A DNA stretch of 64,000 nt from Saccharum officinarum. Taxonomy: Eukaryota > Streptophyta > Magnoliopsida > Poales > Poaceae. The stretch lies in the NCBI GenBank assembly GCA_020631735.1, contig CM036201.1, forward strand, positions 75,530,353-75,594,352, read 5' to 3'. Made by a program: the position numbers and the translations under genes. Below are positions 57,155 to 64,000 of the stretch, piece by piece; the first letter of the stretch is position 1; every line of letters starts with the position of its first letter. Under the pieces are notes generated by a model. It did no database searches and was not told the origin of the DNA. It worked only from the letters and a program-made list of their open reading frames with translations.

Positions 57155-58029
57155 GGTTGCCACCTCCTAGACGACTTGGTGGCTTGCGACTCCGTTGAAG
57201 CACACGTGGAGATTGTGCGTGGCTCCGGAGGAGGATTTGTGAGGGGGGTTGTGCTCACCCCGCGGGGATCGCGAAGAGCAACTCTAGTAAAGCTCGTGGC
57301 TTGGAGGATCCCCATCTTGAGAGTGGATGTGCGGCACCCGCTGAGGGTTTGACTCTTGATAGTCAATTAGCTCGTGATCCATCAAGTGGGTGTATCGCCA
57401 CAACGGGGACTAGCTTGGTGGCAACCAAGTGAACCTCGGTGAAAAACCGCCGTGTCAACATTGTGTACATCTTCTCGGTGGTTTGCTTTTGATTCACAAG
57501 CTTGTATTTACTTTCATATACTTGTGCTTGTGTAGTTGCTCTTGTAACTAGTTTGCTTGTGTAGTTAGCTAGTTACCTTCTTGCTTGTGTAGCATAGAAG
57601 TAGCTCCCGTTGCGTGGCTAATTTGGTTTGTGAAACCTTGTTAGTCATAATGCTTAGTTTGTGTAGCTAAGTAATTTGCGCTCTCTAGTTTGGCATTAGT
57701 TGCCTTGCTATTGAGTATTGCTAGTGAGCATAGGTGGTTTCGTGCTTTTGCTTACTAGAATTGTGTAGGAGCTCCCCGGCTTTGCTAAAGTACTAGTGCA
57801 TAGGTTTGTGTGACCTTGCTCTAGAATTGTTTAGGAGAGCTCTTGCTAAGGAAAGCACCTTAGTTACATAATTAGGATCTTTGTAAGGTGCTTGTGAACA
57901 TAGATAGAGGGGCGTAGTCTTGGCTAGACCGATAGTTTTAATTCCGCATTTGTTTCGGTTTGCCGACGCGATTAATTTTAGAAAGGACTATTCACCCTCC
58001 CTCTAGTCCACCATCTCGACCCTTCAATT

Positions 58030-58041
58030 GGTATCAGAGCT
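58030..58041 (+). other. Primer binding site (initiator tRNA-Met)
   Basis: TGGTATCAGAGC, two bases after the LTR end. Confidence 0.92.
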
Positions 58042-58077
58042 AGGTCTCTCATTTGTGGTCTTCACCGACCCGAGAGG

Positions 58078-60111
58078 ATGCCAGAATATGGACTAGATGT
58101 TGATTGTCCTCACATGTTTGATGGCACACACTTTGCACGGTGGAAAAATTGGATGATATGCAATTTTAAGTTTATTTGCCCTCAAATGTGGTGGATGGTA
58201 GATGTAGGCTTTTCTCATGTGTTGGATGAAGATAATCTAACTCAAGCACAAGAGAAATGCCTAGATCTTGACATCCAAGCTACTAACATCGTGTATAGAT
58301 CTTTGGATGATAGCATCTTTGGTAAGATCATGGACCTCAAATCCGCTCATGAGATATGGGCCTATCTCAATGAAAAGTATGGAGCTATCACCGATGATGA
58401 CGATGATGTCAAGCCCAAGGAGATTGCACATGATGATGTTGAGCATAACCACAACACGATGGTTGTGGAGGATTGCTCCACCTCATGGTCAAGTGATGAT
58501 GATGATCGATCTACCACAAGTTCACTTGACAAGAATGGTGATGATGCATCAAGTGTTGCAAGTGATGTTTCTACCCCAAGCACACTTGATGGTGACAACG
58601 TTGGTTCATGCTCGGACCTTGATGATGCTACTACAAGCCCATCCACTACATCACATTGCTTCATGTCACTAGGTGACACAAAGGTATCAAATGATAATGT
58701 GATTGATCATGTTGATTCATATGATGAGCTTGTTAGTAGACTTGCTAGCATGAACATGTCTTTAGAAAATGAGAAAGCTAAAACCATGAAATTGGAAAAT
58801 GAAAACTCATTTCTAAAAACCACATGTGAACAACAAAAGCATCTACTTTATGTTACTACTTGTTCACATGAGGAGCTAAAATTAGCTCATGAGGAACTTA
58901 GTGTTGCTCATGATAATTTGGTACAAGAACATGCTTCTCTCTTTAAGATGTTATTAAAGAAAATTAAAATTAATGAGAGATCATCACATGGATCAAATGA
59001 TCAATTGCAAAATGTGACTAACCCATGTGATATAGGGAGAAAGCATGTATCCACCCCTTGTGATGACTTATTAGATATGCCATGTTCTTCACATATATAT
59101 GCTTGTTCTACTTCTATGTCTTATGAGACTAACCTTTTGAAGGAGAACAATGAGCTCAAAAATGAAGTGAATAATTTGAGCAACAAGTTAGATAGGTGCT
59201 ATAACTCAAAAGTCACCTTTGAGCACATGTTCAACAACAAAAGAAGCTACGGTGACATGTGTGGCATTGGCTTCAACAAGAGCAATATCAAAGGCAAAAG
59301 ATGGGGGAAGAGAAGATATGAAAGAGAGATGAAGAAGCAAGAACAAGAGAAGCTCTCTCATTTTATGTGCTTTAAATGCCATGAAATGGGACATCTTGCA
59401 ATTGGTTGCCCTAATGAAGAAAAGCTCAAGTTAAAGAAAGAAGAAGAGAGGCTCAAGCATGTCAAGTGCTTCAAGTGTCGTACTTGGGGTCATCTCACCT
59501 CAACGTGCCCAACCAAGAAACTAGTGAAGCAACAAAAAGAGCCTCAACCAAAGCCACAAGTTGAGCAAGAAACCACACCCCAATCTCAAGTCAAGATCAA
59601 CCACAAGGATGATGATGGTGACTTGATGATGATGAAGAAGAAAACAAGAAGGGGTGGAAGAGGAAGACATCCAATGCAAATCCAAGATGCCAAGATGATG
59701 AGCAAAATTCAAGATAAGAAGAGAGATTTGGCTCACATCAAGTGCTTCAAGTGTGAAGATATGGGACACTTTGCCTCGGGGTGTCCTACCAAGCTTGAGA
59801 AGAAGGCTCAAGCAACTCATGAGAGGCAAGGAAATAAAAAGCATCACATGAGCAATGAAGAAAAGGCTCAATCAAAGAGAAGATGCTATTCATGCCGGGA
59901 AAGGGGACACATGGCATATTTATGTCCCCTAGGTAACACTTCTAAGCTTATTTCAATTGATGATACTAATGTGCTTAGAAAGGATGTAAATGGTACCTCT
60001 ATTGTTGCTATTGCAAAACATCCCGCTACCCATACTAAGGCTTTGCCTAAGTATGTTGCTCCTAACTTGAAAGGACCCAAACTTGTTTGGGTACCGTCAA
60101 AAAGTGGATGA
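58078..60111 (+). CDS. Copia Gag protein with four CCHC zinc knuckles
   Basis: 677 residues from ATG 58078, about 50 bases after the LTR, to TGA 60111. The N-terminus has the Copia Gag signature (FDGTHFARWKNWMICNF at about 15-31, then LNEKYGAI near 97-104). An acidic, Ser/Asp-rich middle at 105-190 and a coiled coil at about 220-320 (SLENEKAKTMKLENE) follow. CCHC knuckles start near residues 431 (CFKCHEMGHLAIGC), 464 (CFKCRTWGHLTSTC), 556 (CFKCEDMGHFASGC) and 603 (CYSCRERGHMAYLC), with Lys-rich linkers. Most plant Copia Gags have one or two knuckles. Gag forms the virus-like particle and packages element RNA. The frame is unbroken although no pol follows, which suggests the protein has been kept while the enzymes were lost. 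The last 50 residues past the fourth knuckle end in WVPSKSG. Confidence 0.93.
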   Translation: MPEYGLDVDCPHMFDGTHFARWKNWMICNFKFICPQMWWMVDVGFSHVLDEDNLTQAQEKCLDLDIQATNIVYRSLDDSIFGKIMDLKSAHEIWAYLNEKYGAITDDDDDVKPKEIAHDDVEHNHNTMVVEDCSTSWSSDDDDRSTTSSLDKNGDDASSVASDVSTPSTLDGDNVGSCSDLDDATTSPSTTSHCFMSLGDTKVSNDNVIDHVDSYDELVSRLASMNMSLENEKAKTMKLENENSFLKTTCEQQKHLLYVTTCSHEELKLAHEELSVAHDNLVQEHASLFKMLLKKIKINERSSHGSNDQLQNVTNPCDIGRKHVSTPCDDLLDMPCSSHIYACSTSMSYETNLLKENNELKNEVNNLSNKLDRCYNSKVTFEHMFNNKRSYGDMCGIGFNKSNIKGKRWGKRRYEREMKKQEQEKLSHFMCFKCHEMGHLAIGCPNEEKLKLKKEEERLKHVKCFKCRTWGHLTSTCPTKKLVKQQKEPQPKPQVEQETTPQSQVKINHKDDDGDLMMMKKKTRRGGRGRHPMQIQDAKMMSKIQDKKRDLAHIKCFKCEDMGHFASGCPTKLEKKAQATHERQGNKKHHMSNEEKAQSKRRCYSCRERGHMAYLCPLGNTSKLISIDDTNVLRKDVNGTSIVAIAKHPATHTKALPKYVAPNLKGPKLVWVPSKSG

Positions 60112-63100
60112 TTGTTTATAGGTACCATCGGCATTGGAGGCTTGATTCATTTGGATTCATATTGGTCATCATATGTTGAATCAAGTTTTAAAGCTTAGTG
60201 CATATTCTATCCCAATGCCAAGTCAAAATAAGTGGAGTCCAAATACTACAACATACAAGTGCAACATTCAAGATTGTGGTGATTTATTGGATATATTTGA
60301 TGGCTTGTAAATATTCAAGTTGAAAGCTTGCTATTGGATGATCATGAGCTAACCAAGGTATATCTCTTGTTGATCATTTCACTTGGGTGCATATGAGTTG
60401 ATTGAATTGGATATATATATATATGCAATGTTGCTTGCTATGAGATGTTTGAATGGATTAAATGCTTAAGTAATCAAGTTTGAATTGATTTGTGTTGGAT
60501 AAATTCATGAGATGACATTTAGTAAGTGGATTGGATGGATATATGTCTTGTGAAAGTATTCAAACAAGTTAGTTTCAAGTTTGATTCAATTTAGTGAAGT
60601 ATAACTCAATGTATTGAAATCTGTCCATTATTGAAAATCTGAGCTAGCTGAGATCAAGTCTGAGTTTGAGTGACCAAATCATATTGGATTGGCTTGAAAT
60701 TTGGTATGCACGCTCTAGACTTATGATATGAGATGCTGTATAAATTTTATAATAATTGGATGAGAAATGCTTTGGCTTTGGAGTACATCTTGTCAGCTAT
60801 AGTGCAGCAGTTTTCAGCATGTAGCAGTGGTGGAAGAATTAATATCTGATAGCCATCTAGATGTCAAATGAAGCTCAAATTTTTACAGCTGCTAGATGAC
60901 TTAGTAATTCACATCTCCACCAAATTTCGTGGCATTTAGACCTGTACATTGGGAGATATAAATTATTATTTAAATGGTACAGAATCTGCCAGAAAAATGA
61001 TAATTATTGGATTGATCTAGAGTCACCTTAAGTGAAAGGTCCTCAAGTTGGAAACATATTTATAAGTGTTTGAGGCATCTAAGTTTGATTTTGAATTGAT
61101 CTAGAAACATGATAAGAAATGAGTACAAGGGTATTGATTGTGGAATGTACTTAGTGTACAAATTTGGTACTCAAATTTGAAAATGAAGATCAAACTCAAG
61201 ATGAAGATGAGGTTCAAGTTCTAGTAATGATTGGAGATCATTTGGTAGAAAGAAAAGGACTTAAAGAATAATTTAAGGTTACTCATAAAGTTAAGTCCAT
61301 AGATCAATCAATCAAAGGCAATTCAAGTAAGTGTCAAGGATGGTTCTTTTGAGAGAGGTCACTTCTCCCTGCTGAGGGGGCTTGCCGCCCATGGGTGGGT
61401 AAACCGAGCACCGGCTTGGAAGGCTAACATGGAAGTGATGAATTCAAGGGACATTTGAGATGCTTAATTGAAGCAATCAATAGGGTTGATCAAGAAAAGC
61501 AAGCAACACCTAAAAGAGAGCTAGTCATAGTTATAAAAATGGTATCATAAATACTTCTCTGATGCAAGCATTGATTAAAAAGAAAAAGCAAGCCAACCAC
61601 AACAAGAGATAATGCACTTGATTATTAGTGGTTCTCATTTCATATGGGTGAAGAATGGATTTCTCTATAATGATTGGTCTTCACCAAGCTTATAAATTGG
61701 ACTTCATATTGCTATTGTAGTAATGAATTGGAATCTATGTGACTATCCTCTACTCCAACATAACAAAGGTATCATTGCAATGTGCATGATCATTTCATCC
61801 CTTACTAGTATGCGATGAGTGCATATAGTACATGCTTACTAGGATCATGCATAACAAATGAAATGTTTAAATTCATAGCCTACCACTATTGCTTGAATTA
61901 TTTAAATGATCTAGTGTTATGTGTATGAATTTGTTCATGAGCTAGTGAACCCAAGTACTTGATCTAGTTTGGATTGCTAACAAGTGACAAGTACAACATC
62001 GGTAAGATAACCCTTAGTATGAGGAATGAAGAAGCTTGTCATTGGATCAAACCGGACTTAAAATCTTAGGCAAATCAACTTAGTTCAAGTTATACTAGAA
62101 GCTCATGACAATGATATGGGTACAAGCATAAGACAACAATGCAAATGGATATCTAGCGTGTTTCAAATGGTATCTAGACTCAAAATATTTCATCAATTGA
62201 TATTTACAAGTGGTGTCTAGATCATGATCTACAAGTGATATCCTACAAGTGGTACTCATAAAGATAGCAAATGTTCAAGAAAAGGTCATATTGACAAATC
62301 TTACAAGTGGTTCCATGATAGAGGATTCTTCAAATTGGTATCGCACACTTATTCGTGGTATTTCTACACATGATATCATTTATACAAGACGGTGGTTTCA
62401 CAAGTGATCCTCAACTTTAAGTGATCATCAAATGAAGAAAGTTCCCTCACACACAAGAGCTCAAGATTATCAAGAGAATGACCCATGCTATGACATAGGG
62501 GGAGGAGCCCTACCTAATGGTATCAAGGTCAAAGATCCTTAGTGGTATCTCAAGAGCAACATACAAGTAATGTCATTCCAACATGTGCGGTGATGTCCAT
62601 CAACAATGCAATATTCAAGTCTCAACCATCTACTCCAATGCAAGCCTTTGCATCAATGAGAAGTACACCCTTTATGGAAATTGATGACAAAGGGGGAGAA
62701 GTTGGAACAAAGATATGTCAATCACCAAGAGAGAGAGGTTTGGGAATGAGTTTGGACATTGAGATGGACAAAGAGGGAGCAACATTGAAGAAATGAGAAG
62801 GATCAAAATTCTTGGACAAGAGAAGCACACAAGTAGGGGGAGCAAGCTCATGAACATTGATTGGTTGCATTTGACTTGTGCATATTCATGTGCTTGCTTG
62901 CATTGCATAAGCTCTTAAATTCAATATGCATGCTTATGTGGTGTATGCTACTTATAGAACTTGAATGATGATTTGATAACTAGCATGCATAGGATGTTAG
63001 CTAGACTTATGATTATCATGCAAAAACTAGAACCTTGCTAATAATGTTGATCTCACGAGGTTTCTAGTGTTTTTGATGTCTAGCTACTCATGATGCTAAG

Positions 63101-63446
63101 GATGGTGGCAAACTTATGATTTTCAAATGGTATCAAGCTACTAATTGGTATCAAGCTACAAAGGTATATTCTATACACCTTAGCATCACTTAGTAGTGCT
63201 AACCCTCCCACAAATTTCATATTCATGCATATGTGTGAGCTTGAAACCAAACCATTTGAGCACATATGTAGGGGGAGCTATCACTACCAAGTCGGATTTT
63301 ATGGTGCTTATCCAAATCTTGACATAGAGCTTAAAGTTGTATAAGTAACATTAAATCCAAAACAAGTTAGCAATTTACACTTTGTGTGAAGTGCTAGCTT
63401 GAAAAAGCATAATTTTCATATCTTTGTAGAGTTGTCATCAATTACC
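60112..63446 (+). other. Non-coding interior in place of pol
   Basis: AT-rich with no frame above 84 codons and no pol motif. The word TGGTATC and close variants recur at least eight times between 62160 and 62560. Purine tracts of the AGGGGGAG type occur near 62500, 62690, 62836 and 63271, before the true one at 63447. A GC-richer block (61365-61430, with GGGCTTGCCGCCCATGGG) stands out. Possibly a mix of original 3' non-coding region and unrelated filler. Confidence 0.75.
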
Positions 63447-63460
63447 AAAAAGGGGGAGAT
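63447..63460 (+). other. Polypurine tract
   Basis: AAAAGGGGGAGA(T) directly before the 3' LTR. Confidence 0.85.
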
Positions 63461-64000
63461 TAAAAGGTCCTTGTTTGGTTTTGGTAATTGAGTGACAACT
63501 TAGATGGACTAATATGTGGTTATGTGAGATACATAGGAGATTAGTCCACAGGTGATGGTGTCATGAAGGAGCTCATTGCATATGAGACATGACATGGAGT
63601 CATGTGACCAAGGTGGAGAAGATCAAGATGAGGCTTGGCTCGATGGACCAGTTGTGAAGGTGAAGGGCAAGTCGAGGCTTTGAAGCGAAGGACCATGCGA
63701 TGGTGAAGCTTGAGCAAGACTTGGCGCCGACGGACCGATGCAACGATGAAGAGCAAGTGAGGTCAAGATCGATGAACCAATACGGTCACATGATAATATG
63801 AAGTGAATCATATCATTTGGTGATTGGTTGGTGCATGTGTTGCATCAATATCAGAGGAGATGAAGTGGAATGCGCAAGGCTAAGGTATAACCTAGGGCAT
63901 TTCCATTTCACCGGTCATAGGTGTGTAGATAAGTTTATGACCGAGTTTAGGATAGATGGCCGTACTATCAAGAGGGGCAAACTTGTTTGCATATCGGTCA
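63461..64000 (+). repeat. Start of the 3' LTR (cut by the window end)
   Basis: Matches 53017-53560 closely. It begins TAAAAGGTCC where the 5' LTR has TGAAAGGTCC, so the terminal TG has become TA. Confidence 0.95.

Larger units (their letters stand above)
53017..58027 (+). repeat. 5' LTR of the long-LTR element, interrupted
   Basis: Parts 53017-54610 and 57160-58027, starting TGAAAGGTCC and ending GACCCTTCA. The break carries the 5-bp duplication GGTTG around an inverted solo LTR. Confidence 0.93.
53017..64000 (+). mobile_element. Long-LTR Copia element (Maximus/SIRE-like), gag only; runs off the window
   Basis: The 5' LTR is 53017-58027 including an inserted solo LTR (about 2.46 kb without it). 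A primer site for initiator tRNA-Met, a 677-codon gag frame, 3.3 kb without pol, a purine tract and the start of the 3' LTR (63461 on) follow. In the roughly 540 bases of 3' LTR visible I count about a dozen differences from the 5' LTR. No protease, integrase, reverse transcriptase or RNase H motif is seen, so movement would depend on enzymes supplied in trans. The lineage name is inferred from LTR length, primer site and multiple zinc knuckles. Confidence 0.9.

Noticed and set aside
1..64000. tRNA and rRNA genes
   Set aside because: I looked for T-loop GGTTCGA-type signals with partner arms and for rRNA landmarks; none was convincing.

Overview
The window reads as nuclear DNA of an Andropogoneae-type grass (sorghum, sugarcane or Miscanthus relatives). 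The signs are intron-containing genes with GC-rich first exons, a grass-type cellulose synthase relic, dozens of Stowaway- and Tourist-type MITEs, and Copia elements primed by initiator tRNA-Met. There is no sign of bacterial or organelle DNA. Species assignment is inference.

Three host genes can be read with exon detail. (1) An IRK-interacting-protein (IRKI) homologue, + strand, two exons, 7250-10677. (2) A bHLH transcription factor of the FBH / bHLH122-130 group, - strand, five coding exons, 28213-30195, with a likely untranslated first exon near 30452-30580. (3) A SpoU/TrmL-like tRNA 2'-O-methyltransferase gene, + strand, 46375-48751. In the last gene the exon for the first beta-strand of the catalytic fold is not visible, and the phases of its first two visible exons do not join.

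All else recognised is transposon, pseudogene or duplicated DNA. From left to right: 1-710 end of a Gypsy-like LTR; 1421-4010 a tandem duplication carrying a Stowaway MITE whose empty site survives in the other copy; 5-9 kb a run of Tourist-like MITEs around the IRKI gene; 12570-16757 an apparently intronless CesA pseudogene (- strand) split by a 2.55 kb hAT element with a broken transposase and by a small foldback element; 17295-18108 a short hAT with a perfect 8-bp target duplication; 22114-27817 a Copia element with almost identical LTRs but a ruined coding region and a striking set of small hairpins; 30.8-36.3 kb MITEs and a second tandem duplication with MITE-filled and empty copies; 36.7-37.7 kb a MULE-like element; 38411-42015 a PIF/Harbinger element with both of its genes, the transposase damaged; 49001-51176 a MITE containing a MULE that contains another MITE; 51.4-53.0 kb further MITE/MULE remains; 53017-64000 a large Copia element with LTRs of about 2.46 kb, a full gag gene with four zinc knuckles and no pol. 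Its 5' LTR contains an inverted solo LTR of the same family.

The observations most worth following are the hairpin family with a conserved CCAACG loop in the Copia element (23474-24618) and its companion ATG-loop hairpin array (24702-24855); the contrast between young LTRs and decayed coding sequence in that element; the gag-only long-LTR element; and the exon gap in the tRNA methyltransferase gene. Stretches where I see nothing are listed as such.
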